Of a stretch of DNA of 64,000 bases, positions 24,701 through 36,700 are shown in pieces; positions within the stretch are counted from its first letter, which is position 1, and the number at the start of each line of letters is the position of its first letter. Source of the DNA: Palaemon carinicauda (lineage: Eukaryota; Arthropoda; Malacostraca; Decapoda; Palaemonidae). A program made the translations under genes and the position numbers. The stretch lies in NCBI RefSeq assembly GCF_036898095.1, contig NC_090731.1, forward strand, positions 143,593,716-143,657,715, read 5' to 3'. The notes under the pieces were generated by a model. The model searched no databases. It saw only the letters and a program-made list of their open reading frames with translations, and had not been told where the DNA came from.

Positions 24701-27700
24701 ATCCCGTCTTTTTCTCACAACTCAAGTTGCTGAAACCTCAGGCTCTCGTGCAATTAGTCACGCTGACACTTAGTTGTCTCGTGACAAGGGAAACTTCCAT
24801 TTCCTGTTGCTCTGGCCCTTTGGGTTCTCGCAACACCACCTCTAGGGGCACACACGATCATGCTGAACCTTCTGGTTCTCGTGAAACAAGTCACCAAGAG
24901 TTTTACTCTTAAGACAGAGTGTCTTCGGACTCTTGTCGCGCAGTGTGTTCATGTGCGCTCAACCAACACTGCGCCCATGACCATCAAGAGTTTTACTCTT
25001 ACGGCAAAGTTTTCAGACTACCGTCAAGCAAGGTGTTCGCACGCAATTAGCGCTACACACGCAACTCTCCGGTCATACACTCGCGGGGTCAATCCCTCGC
25101 TCTCGTGTTTCAGATAGGACAACCTCCCCAGTTCCTTAGCTCCCTAATGAGTTAAGGATTAAGAGTCTCTCGAAAACCTCGAAAGAAGATGCAGGGGTTC
25201 GGTCCTTCTTCTCTTCGGTTGAGAGCAGAAGGAAAAGGGGAAACGTGTTAGAGAGGCTAATAGAAAACACCCAGATAGCAGCTCTGCTCGTTATCCTGCG
25301 GTTCATGTGGCAGCTCATGAGCTGCCCATGTTACGGGGTAGCACTCGTTGTCATCCTGCAACTTGATCAACCTGTTGTTGGGAAACATAGATTGCTGTCA
25401 GGAGGTTCACCTCCAGGGGTTAGAGAACCTCCCCTTAATAACCTTCCTCGGAATTGGGCTGCGTGAGAGAACCACCCCCCTTCCGAGGGAGAGCTTCCCC
25501 ACTTCAGCCAGTCAGCAACCTTCCCTCCTTCCTAAAGAGTTGCGGACAGCTCGACGAGTTTTACCTCTGCTATCTCATCCCCGAAGACTCTGCTTTCTCC
25601 CCTTGCGCTGGGAAAAGGCAAGTCTAAGGCTTGTTCCTTCTTCAAGGGGAACTTCTCCCTCGTTCGCGAGAGATTATTACGCCTACACTTTTTTCCCATA
25701 AGAGCTGGGAGAAAGCTTGACTCAGGCGATGTCCTTCTTCGGGAGGACTTCTCTCTCGTTCACGAGAGGGAGATTGTTACCCCTACGTTTTTCCCATAAA
25801 ACTGGGAGAAAACTTGTCTTAGGCAATGTTCTCCTTCGGGAGAACTTCTCTCTCATTCGCGAGATTACGCCTATGCTTTTTTCCCATAGAACTGGGAGAA
25901 AGCTTATCTTAGGCGATGTCCTCCTTCGGGAGGACTTCTCTCTCTTTCACGAGAGGGAGATTATTACGCCTACGCTTTTTTCCATAGAACTGGGAGAAAA
26001 CTTGTCTTAGGCGATGTCCTCCTTCAGGAGAACTCCTCACTCGTTCGCGCGAGAGATTATTACGTCTATGCTTTGTTCCCATAGAACTGGGAGAAAGCTT
26101 TTCTTAGGCGATGTCCTCCTTCAGGAGGACTTCTCCCTCGTTCGCGAGAGACAAATTATTACGCCTACACTTTTTCCCATAGAGCGGGGAGAAAACTTGC
26201 CTTAGGCGATATCCTCCTGCGGGCGGACTTCTCCTTCGTTCGCGAGAAAGATTTTATTACGCCTACGCTTTTCCCCATAGAGCAGGGAGAAAGCTTGTTT
26301 TAGGCAATCTCCTTAGGGAGAACCTTCCTCCCATTCACAAGAGAAAACTTGTAGGAGTTTGCTGATCCACGCTCCTCCCCCTTACGCTTTTGGTTCTCCT
26401 CCAGGGGTGGAGTGAGAGTCTTGTCTTAAGCGACGTTCTCCTTCGGGAGAACAAACCTACCCTGCAGAGGAGTTATCTTCATCCCTGATGTTCTCCCCCT
26501 CGTGCTATAAGGAGACGTCTTTTTGAACCTACTGGTCCTCCTCACGTTGACCCCTCGGGGTCTCGTGACGATCACCTTTTCGGCGGGCGTGATCGGGAGC
26601 CTTTGAACTCTTGTCATGTTGATCCTACGGGTTCTCATGACCTTAGGAGTCCTTCGGGCCTCTGTCGCGTTGGACTTCCGAGTTCACACGACTTGGAACC
26701 GTCGAGTTTCAGTTACGCTGAGTCGTCGGGCTCTTGTAGCAATTAGCACAGTGTGTCCGCGCACACATGCAATTAGCGCTGTGCGCGCGACCATTGTCAT
26801 CAAGAGTTTTACTCTTATGACAGAGAGTCTTCCGACTCTCGTCAACGGTCTTCGCCATTACTTCCAGACACTCCACCTTCTACTGTTCTTCCCCTTTCGA
26901 TAAGAAAGATGCGAGGGGTAAGACATAAGGTTTGTCTGCTACTCGCGTCTCCGCTTTACCTGTAATAACACGCGAAGAATTAGCGCAGCCTGAGGATTCC
27001 TCGGAAGAGCTGCCGTATAAGGACTTAGAATCCTCCTATTTAAGGACTCTAAGAACTGTGTGTAATATCTCATGTCTCGGCAATTTGCATCTGTCTCCTC
27101 GACCTTTTGACGCTCCAGCCTTAGGCAGGCTATGTCGTTCACCCCAAACCCTAAGACCAGAATTGATCTTCTGGCTGTGGCCTGATTGGTAACGTCTCTG
27201 ACTCACTAGTGCCATTAGTGTGTGCAACCTTACCATCCTTGTGAGCTAAGTTTAGGGGGTTTGGGGGAGCCTACAGGTCAATCTGCTGAGTCATCAGCAG
27301 CCACTGCCTAGCCCTCCCTGGTCCTAGCTTGGATGGAGAGGAGGCTTGGTCGTTGACCATATAATATATGGTCAGTCTCTAGGGTATTGTCCTAACTGCT
27401 AGTGTAATGTCACTGTCCCTTGCCTCTGCCATTCAAGAACAACCTTTAAACCTGGTCTGTTCGCCCTGCAGACCTTCTGAGGAGGTATCGCAGGCGGTCG
27501 CGGGAGAAATGGGTTCCCTGAAGTCTCAGGAATCCAATAAATTCCCGTTTAGGAGACAAAAGCCCTTTACGAGATCAGAGACGTCAACCCTTCTCCTCTG
27601 ATCTTGGATCCCCTCACGGCGAGGCTCACACCGGGCTAATCCTCGAAGAGAGACACTACTCTTCCAGGCTCTTCTCAGTCACAGAAGCTTCAGCAATGGA

Positions 27701-30700
27701 AACGGCTTCAATGTCCCTTCTGGAGGCTCCTTGGCTTGACACGTGGTCTGGCGGTCGGTTACCTCGCGAGCCACGAGGACTTGTCAAACCGACTCCATGC
27801 AGTCCCTACAGGAAGTCCTAACTGCTGGGGCCAAGACAATGGACTTCTTAACCGCTACAAAATCGACCATGTGGAGCAATTGGGTTCTCAAAAAGAAGGA
27901 ATCAGTAGTTCCCAGACTTCCTTTTGTACCACAGTGAGGAAAAGCTCCACTCAGTCTCGGCGACTAAAGGCTATTGCTCAGCCTTGAGCCTCATCTGTAG
28001 ACTGAGAAAGGGTTGACCTGTCCGCCTCAGAAGACATCACCTTGGTTGATTCGGGGTTTTGAGTGATCTTGCCCCCCAGTTGAGATTAGACCAGCACTGA
28101 GACGTGCCTTACGTTCCCTGAGGGGTCTGCTCTATGAGCCCTTAAGGGCCTCAGGCTACTTTCTGAACCTTAAGACCGTCTTCCTCGTACCTCTGTCCTC
28201 GGCTAAAAGGGTCAGTGAGCTACATGGTCTGTCTTTCGTTGTCACCCATTCTAAGGGATGGGGTGGTGGGTGTCTCACAACTTCGTACTGGGCTTGGTGG
28301 CTAGACTCATAATCCTTCATCTACCGATGAGAGATTTAGAGAATTTCTGTTTTCCAGCCTCAATGTAACACGGGATACAGACCAGTCGTTACTATGCCCA
28401 GTCAGGGCGCTAAAGAAATACCTGAAGCGCACCAGACCTTTCAGACCACGTCTCCGTCATCTCTTCCTTAATACCAACAAGGTAGAGAAGAGAATCTCTC
28501 GCAACACCATCCCTTTCTGGCTCAAGAAAGTTATTGCGAAGTCTTTTCATGGAGACCCAGAGGCAGCACAACACAGAGCCCATCAAGTTAGGGGCGTGGC
28601 TGCTTCACTGGCGTTAAAGAGAAATTTCTGTCTCCCAAGTCTAAAGTGCTGGAGTCTGGAAACGCCAATCTACATTCACCGCTCAATATTTGAGCGAGGT
28701 GATACATAGGTCTCTTGACACCCTTTCTATATAGGGCCTATTGTGACAGGTCAACGGGTGCTGTACCTACCTTACGCCCTTTCAGGGGACAGTAACCATT
28801 GGCTGAGGATACTTGGTTATACTAGGTTTGTTCCAACACAGAGACTTACCTCGAACTACTTTCTTAGAAGGTACCTGGAATCTCCTCTCAACCGACCAGA
28901 GTTTTGTGTAGTCTACCCTACTTCCGTTTTCTATGGGGACTAACCCAGTCGTAAGGAGAACGTGCCCTGAGGCTAGTCCCGAGCCAGGTCGGTGTTAGCT
29001 TGGGTCTCGCTCCTCAGTAAGTTCTCTGGTCGCGTCGTGATACCATCCCGTAGCTCTCCATTCTCTGTGCGACCCTTTGTGTCCCCGACTCGTGTGTTCC
29101 ACATGGTTCCCGCGTGGTATCTCTGTGCTTTCCCTGGTGTTCTCGCGTGTTCGCGTGATTCCCTTCTGCTTTCCCAAGTGTATTCCTTATCCTTTCCCTG
29201 CGTTCCTGTGTCTTGCGGTATTGTGTTGTGATGGAGCAGACCCGCCGTTGTCCTGGGCCTAGAGCCGGGAAGTCGTGTGGAGCGTTCGTATCCAAGCCTT
29301 AGGTTGACCCGCATTCCCTTTGCTCTTCCTGTAGGGGTAAAGTGAGCTCGCCGGCGGATACGTGCCCGGAGTGAGTGTCTTGGAGTGAGATCCAGTGGGT
29401 TCGTTTTAGTACGAAGAAGAAGAAGTCCACTAAACGATCCCCCAGGAAGGCGAGCATCTCTTCGCCCTTGACGTCGCCCGGTGGGAGGTCTGACGATGTT
29501 TCTGTTCCTTCTTCCCCTACCCAGAGTAGGGGACGAGGTAAGTCCGTTGCGGGGAAGGTGCCGATTGCTCTTCCCCAAGAGTCTTCTTCGTGATGTGGGG
29601 GTTGCTGAATCTTCGCAGGCAAGTGGGGGGCCTGAAAGTGCTTTTACTGGGGTCTTGGAGACTCTGCCCTTGTGCTTGGGGGGCACGTCTCCTCCGACGA
29701 CCCCATGTGGAGTAATAATGTCCCTGTCTCTTCGCCCGCTTCATTGGCCTGCGTTTCAGGTACCTCGGCAGCTGATGGCACCCAAGATAAGTTAGACTCG
29801 ACGGTAGCAGAGCCCTTCGGATGGAAGCTCCCGAAAACTCCAGGTAGGTCCCCGTTGAGGATGGAAGATGGCCTGGATTCCTGGTTCCCCAGCGTGGTGG
29901 AGCCGACCTCCCTTCCAGCCCCTCTGTCGGCGGTTCCTGACATGTTTTTGCAACCTTCGACCTCCGGTACTCAACAGTTCACGAAGGCCTCCATTACGCA
30001 TGCCCCTGCCCGTCGGTCGGGTTATGCAGAATCGTCGGAGTCTTCAGCGGCCGGCTTATCGTTCTCTTCGGAGGGAGAAGCGAGGAGGAGGCGCCGTCGG
30101 AGGAGGGAGAGATCTAGGAGCAGGCGCTCCCGTTCGAGGTTGAGGTTTAGTAGAAGACGTTCCAGGTCCCCGAGGATGAAGTACAGGAGGAGTAGGTCCC
30201 CCAAAGGAGAATGGGTCTTCATCCCCCGCAGGAGGGTCGAGGACTTCGCCGCTTTCCCGCGTTCTCCGAGTCGGTGGTCCAGAGACGGTTCTCCACGGAG
30301 GCCCTCTGCCAGCCATAAGTTTGACCCTCGTAAGGACCAGAGCGAGAAGACCTCTTCAGATAGGCGTAAGACCGTGAAACTTGCGACTCAACCCACACAG
30401 CGGAGGGAGTCGCGTTTTCGGATGGGCAGCCTCGTCGGGTCAGCACAGTTGACTCGACCAATGGACTCGCAGGGACGGCTTCCTCCGCCGGGCAAGCCCA
30501 CGGAAGTCTCGCCTTCTTTGTCCAAAGACTTATTATGGACGGAAGTCCTCGCCGGCACGGCGGTACCCGTCCCAAGACCCAGGTCTAGTGCGGAGGTACC
30601 CGTCGGCACAGACCATTACCACCACGGGGAAGTGCTCGTCGAGTCAGAACCCCAGCGACAGACGGGGGTGCCCATCGGACCATCGCCTCAGCTTCAGACG

Positions 30701-33700
30701 GAGGGAGTTGTTGGTGACGGTGAAGGTTCCCCAACCAAAGACTTGGCATATCGGAGGGTGATAGGTCTCATACGGAGGCATCACAGGATCGAGGAGCCTG
30801 TTCCCTCCGACGAAGATGCCTGGCGTTCCAGCCTCAATCGTCTTATGGAGGCCCCCGTGCAGCAGAAACCCTCCTTAGCGCTGCCTGTGGCCAGGGACTT
30901 GGTCCTGGGGCGCACGCACGTGGACAAGGTTGTGGCGGGCAATGCCGAAGCCCCCAAATCCCAGAGTTCCTCAAAATTACTCCAAGGACTAAGGTCCCAG
31001 AGCAGGTTTTATGTGCCGGAGGGGCAGCGACCGGGAGCCTGCAAAATGGAGACCTCCCTTGAAGTGTTGGGTCAAGGTGCCCCGGAGGACAGAGCCGCGT
31101 CAGCCCCGATTTGTTACTCACAATCGGAGGCTACGATGATGGAGGAGATGTCCAAGGACTTAGTCCACGTCGCCTCCTGGTTGGACTGGTGGGCTTCCAC
31201 TCTGGTAGGTGTCCAGTCCACCTACGACTTGACAGACCCTACGAATCAGGCCCTCCTGAAGGAACTCATCATCTCCGGAAGAAAGACTTTAAAATTCCTG
31301 ACATTCCAGTCTCTTGCCCTGTCAGCCAACTGGGTTCTTAGGAGAAGGGATACGGTTCTAGCCAAGCTGTCCCGGAAAATCCCTGACAGAGAAGCAAGGG
31401 CTTTGAGGAGCCTGCCTGTGTGGGGTGACTCTGTTTCCTTTGAAACAAATGGAGGAGATAATGGAGAAGGTCATGAAAAGGAAGGAAGTGAGTGGACCCA
31501 GACCTCACTCCGTGAGGAGACCCACTTACAGGAGGACAACGTCGGAAGGAACCTATACTTCTCGAGCCTCTCCTAGCCAGACGAGGAGAGACGCTCCATC
31601 TACCTCTTGGGCTCAACCACCGCAGCCCCCCCCCCCGTAGAGGAGCTCCAGCGGCGTCTGCCTCTTTTAGGGCGGCCTACTCAGCGTCCAGGAGAGGGCG
31701 TTCAGGCCGTTCCTCCAGAAGGAGATAGAGTGGGAGGCCCCCTACTTCTGCCTAAGCCTCAGGTAGGGGGATGCCTCAGACATTTTTGGCAAGCATGGAA
31801 GGCCCACGGTGCGGAACCCTGGACAGTATCCGTACTGAAGGAAGGGTACAGACTACCATTCCTAACAGAACCTCCGCCTCTGATTCCAGCCAGCCTGGCG
31901 GAGTGGCTAGCACCCAAGGACCCCTTGAAGAGGGCGACCCTTCAGGAGGAAGTATCCGCGATGTTGGAAAAAGGTGCAAGGGAAGTGGTCCTACATCCGG
32001 GCCCAGGCTTCTACAGTCGTCTCTTTCTGGTGGAGAAAGCGACGGGGGCGTTGGAGACCGGTGATAGACCTGTCAGCCCTCAACAAGTTTGTGTGCAAGA
32101 CCCACTTCAAAATGGACACCCCGAAGTCGGTCCTGCAGTCCTTGAGGGAAGGGGACTTCATGATGTCCATAGACCTCAAGGACGCGTATTTTCAAATCCC
32201 GACCCACCCCTCAAGCAGGAAGTTTCTCCGGTTGAAGTGGGGTTCCCAGATCCTACAGTTCAAGACCCTCTGCTTCGGATTGTCAACAGCTCCCCAGGTA
32301 TTCACGAGAGTCTTCACGACAGTCTCTGTGTGGGCTCACGAGCGGGGTATTCGCCTCATTCGATACCTGGACGACTGGTTACTCCTTTCCTCCTCAGAGG
32401 AAGTTTTGAAGGAGCAGGGTGTAAAACTAATACAATTCTGCAAAGTTCTGGGTATCACGATCAACCTGGAGAAATCGAATCTGTCTCCCTCCACCAGGAT
32501 GACTGACTTGGGGATGGTGCTGGACTCCCGCCTAGTGAGAGCCTTTCCGTCGGAAGAACGGTTGAACAACCTAGAACAGATCCTCCAGCCTTTCCTTTCG
32601 GGACAGCCCAGGAGAGCCAAGGACTGGCAGAGGTTAATAGGTCACCTAGTGTCATTAGAGAAACTGGTTCCCCAAGGGAGGCTCAGACTCAGGAGTGTCC
32701 AATGGAACGTGAAGGGGCTCTGGAGCCAAGTGGACTCGCCCTACAAGTTAATTCCCGTCCTTCCGGAGGCAAAACACTCCCTGGAGTGGTGGCTATGTCG
32801 GCCGAATATCCTCAAGGGGATGCCCTTCGCAACCGAGCCCCCCGAGATGCTTCTCTTCACAGACGCCTCCAAAGAGGGGTGGGAGCACATCTCCTCAACA
32901 AGTCAGCGAGAGGATCTTGGACGGACGAAGAGAAAGATCAACGTCCTAGAGATGAAGGCAGTCCGAGAAGCGTGCCTACAGTTCGTAGATCTTCTGAGGG
33001 GAAACACAGTGGCGTTGATGTGCGACAACGCCACTGTAGTAGCGTACATAAAGAAACACGGAGGTCTAAAATTGAAGGAGTTGTGCGATCTCGCGTTGGA
33101 GATCCTTAATTGGGCCGAGTCAGAACAGATCGTGATTTCAGCAAGGTTCATTCCAGGCAAAAGGAATGTCCTAACCGACGGGCTCAGCAGGATGGGCCAA
33201 GTAGTGGGTACCGAGTGGTCTCTTCTCCCAGGAGTGGCCAGGCTCATCATTCAAAAATGGGGCTCGCCAGTGATGGATCTCTTTGCAACCAGACTGAACG
33301 CAGAGCTCCCCGTATTTTGTTCTCCTGTCCCAGACCCAAAAGCGGCGTTGGAGGATGCTTTTCAACACAAATGGGACAACCTCGACGTGTACGCTTTTCC
33401 CCCCTTCGCATTGATCAGGCAAGTGCTCAACAGAGTACGGGCAGCTCGAAACTTAAAGATGACTTTGGTAGCGCCCTGGTGGCCGGAGAGAGAGTGGTTT
33501 GCGGATCTAAGAGATCTGGCATGTCTTCCCCCGTGGCCTCTGCCCGACAGACCAGACCTACTACGGCAACCACACTTCCAAAGGTTCCACGACAATCCTC
33601 GTCTCTTCGCCTTCACGCATGGAGACTATCGAGCGACTCCTGAGGAAGGAAGGATATTCGGCAGGAACAGCGGAAAAGATGTCGCGTTATCTGAGACGGT

Positions 33701-36700
33701 CTACTTTTACGAAATGGTGTGCCTCAAAGAACATCAAGCCTCTAAAAGCCTCGGTTCCGGATATTGCGGATTTCCTCGTGCATCTCAGAGACGGGGTGGG
33801 CATGTCAATACCGGCCATCAAAGGAGTCCGTGCGGCCTTGGGCCAAGTTTTCCTTCTGAAGGGCGTTGATCTGGGCTCCTCTAGGCACATCTCTATGCTC
33901 ATCAGGAGCTTCGAACAAGCATGCCCTCCGCAAGCCTCCAGGGTACCGCAGTGGGACGTGGCGAGCGTATTGAAAATGCTAAGTGAACCACTGTTCGAAC
34001 CCCTGAAGGACATAGTGGACAGGGATCTCACTCTCAAGACGGTCTTCTTGTTGGCCTTGGCCTCAGCTAAGAGAGTAGGAGAAATCCATGGGTTGTCCTA
34101 CGAAATCTCTCATTCGAAAGGGTGGCGGGAGCTCTCCTTCAAGTTCGTCCCTCCTTTTGTAGTGAAAACACAGAATCCAGCGGTCTGGGACCCAAGTTCG
34201 AGGGCTTCTCAATGCCGGCTATTCCTCGGACAGGGAATCCAGAAGATTTGAAGTTGTGCCCCGTCCGAGCCGTGAGGAAATACCTTGAGAGGATGGCTCG
34301 CCTCCGCCCTGGTATCAAAAAACATATTGTCTCTACGGGTGCAACGAAGAAGCAGGTATCTAAGAATACCATTTCCTTTTGGCTGAGACAGGTGATTGTC
34401 AGGGCCTATAGCAATGCGGGTCTTCCCTGACAAGTAATCCCAGGCCCCATGACATTAGGGTCTAAGTACATCTCTGGCTTTTGAGAGGAACATGGCAGTG
34501 GGCCAGATCCTTAGAGCAGGCACCTGGTCGAACCAGTCGACCTTCACAGCGCTTTACCTCAAGGATTGCTCGAGGAAATCTTTAGACGGTTTCTCTATTG
34601 GGACAGTCATCTCCGCGCTCCAAGCGATTTAACGGTGAAGCCCCAGGTACAATCGTGGATAGCAAGACCAAGAGACACAGGTTCGTTCCCTTTCACCCTT
34701 GTCCCTTTTCCTTTCCCTACTCTGAGATAGCCCCAGATACAACCCGCAAAAGACTCGTCTTCACAACTTCGCCACAGGACTCAGCATCATGGAATTTTTT
34801 AAAGGGTAAGTACTTAGACACTAACATGAGCTCTTTGTGTAGTTTTCCCTATGTTTCGTTTTCCGGATATCTTAGAACGTAGTTCCCACCCAGGTTCCTG
34901 GATTCCCGGTTAGCTTGGTCTAGAGTTCAGGAAGACACTCCCACCTCCTAAAGTGTAAGTCTCCTAAGAAAGTAGTTCGAGGTAAGTCTCTGTGTTGGAA
35001 CAAATCACAAATTTTAAGTAATTTGTATTTTTCCTTCCTTCCCCGAGTGCCTTACTGACCCTTAAGACTTTTTGTTCCATCCAGGAACTTACTGAGGAGT
35101 GAGACCCAAGCTAACACCGACCTGGCTCGGGACTAGCCTCAGGGCACGTTCTCCTTACGACTGGGTTAGTCCCCATAGAAAACGGAAGTAGGGTAGACTA
35201 CACAAAACTCTGGTCGGTTGAGAGGAGATTCCAGGTACCTCTCAAGAAAGTAGTTCTCGGTAAGTATGTTAGGAAAAATACAAATTACTTAAAATTTGTG
35301 ATTTTAAGAAGGGCATCCATCTATCTTCGTCGTCTCCTCCTCCCTCCCATCTGGGGATCCTAGTCTGTATCCAGTTTCAGTTGGACTCACCAATGGAAAT
35401 AAGGTATGATACTCATCTGATTCCTCTCACAGGGTATAAGTTATACTCGTGGTCACGAGGTTTCCCCTTTTCAGAGTCGGGGGAATCCTAAGTTTGAATG
35501 GGTCCGAGTGAATGTTCCTGACCCACTTCATCCTGAAACATTTGTTTCCACGAAGCTACAAACCTTCAGTCGTGCTGAGATTATGGAGATCTACAAAGAA
35601 AGAAGATCGACGGAAGATTGTTGCTTCAAAAGAGTCTATTTTGATTGGAGGACATTAGATGATTGGCATACTAGTGATCATGCACCAATCATTATAAACA
35701 CCAACAAGGGTCCGCCTTTGCAAAGATCGCCACGTTGGAATCTAGACAAGGCAGACTGGGTTAAATTTTGTGAGCTAAGTGAAATCGAAGGGAGAGCAGA
35801 ACAGTTTGAAAGTGTTGATGATGCCATAGACCTACTGAATGGAACTCTTCATACAGCAGGAGTCAATTCAATTCCCAAAACAACAGGGTTATTCAAACGA
35901 CGACCAGTCCCGTGGTGGTCTTCAGAACTAACTGCACTCCACAGAGCCACAAGAAGATCTCTAACACGATTGCGTAGACGCAGAACTGATGAGAATTTAA
36001 TAATGTACAAGAAATGTAGAGCACAGTTCCGTCGTGCCATGAAAGAAGCAAGGCGCCAGTCATGGATGTCTTTTGTTTCCTCTATTAACAGTAGAACACC
36101 ACCATCTTCTGTGTGGAGGAAAGTAAAAAAGATAGCTGGCAAATTCACCCCCAACCCACCACCAGTGTTGAAGGTGAATGGCCAGTATGTAACTGAAGCA
36201 AATGAAGTTAGCAATGCCCTGGCTAATCATTTTTCAAATGTATCCAGCAAGTGTGAAGGAGCCCCTGGTCACCAGTATAGGAGCACTGAAGAAAAGAAAA
36301 TTTTAAATTTTGCAACAAGAAGGGAAGAGTCGTATAATTCTCCTTTCACTGAAAGAGAATTTGATTCCGCACTTGCTCATTGCAACGATACAGCCCCTGG
36401 ACCCGATGGAATTCCATATGCAATGATTAAACATGTACATTTTAATACAAAGCTATTTATTTTAAGCATTATTAATAGAATATGGCATGATCATAGCTAC
36501 CCAAGTGTTTGGGAACTAGCCATTATTTTAGCCTTTTTAAAACCCGGTAAAGACAAGTTTTTAGCAGCAAACTATCGTCCTATTGCATTGACATCTTGTT
36601 TATGTAAAATCATGGAGAAGATGGTCAATGCAAGGCTGATATGGTACCTTGAAAAGAAAGGTATTTTATCACCGATTCAATGTGGATTCCGAAAAATGCA

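Larger units (their letters stand above)
28828..35304 (+). mobile_element. Complete DIRS retrotransposon with few lesions (element B), inserted in element E
   Basis: Left ITR (28828-29025), ORF1, RT/RNase H, recombinase, ICR (about 34945-35035) and right ITR (about 35090-35304). The terminal repeats are inverted copies: the left ACTTACCTCGAACTACTTTC is mirrored at about 35240-35265. The joined ends in the ICR (TGTGTTGGAACAAATCACAA, about 34991-35010) match A and D, so all three are one family. No target duplication: left flank ACTAGG/TTT, right flank TTTT/AAGAAG. Lesions are few indels, so it is younger than A. Confidence 0.9.

Noticed and set aside
25600..26400. CRISPR array
   Set aside because: The units are 90-98 bp direct tandem repeats without unique spacers, inside a eukaryotic transposon gene.
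35508..35638. N-terminal extension of the LINE protein
   Set aside because: This segment lies upstream of the LINE's target-site duplication and belongs to the 3' UTR of DIRS element E.
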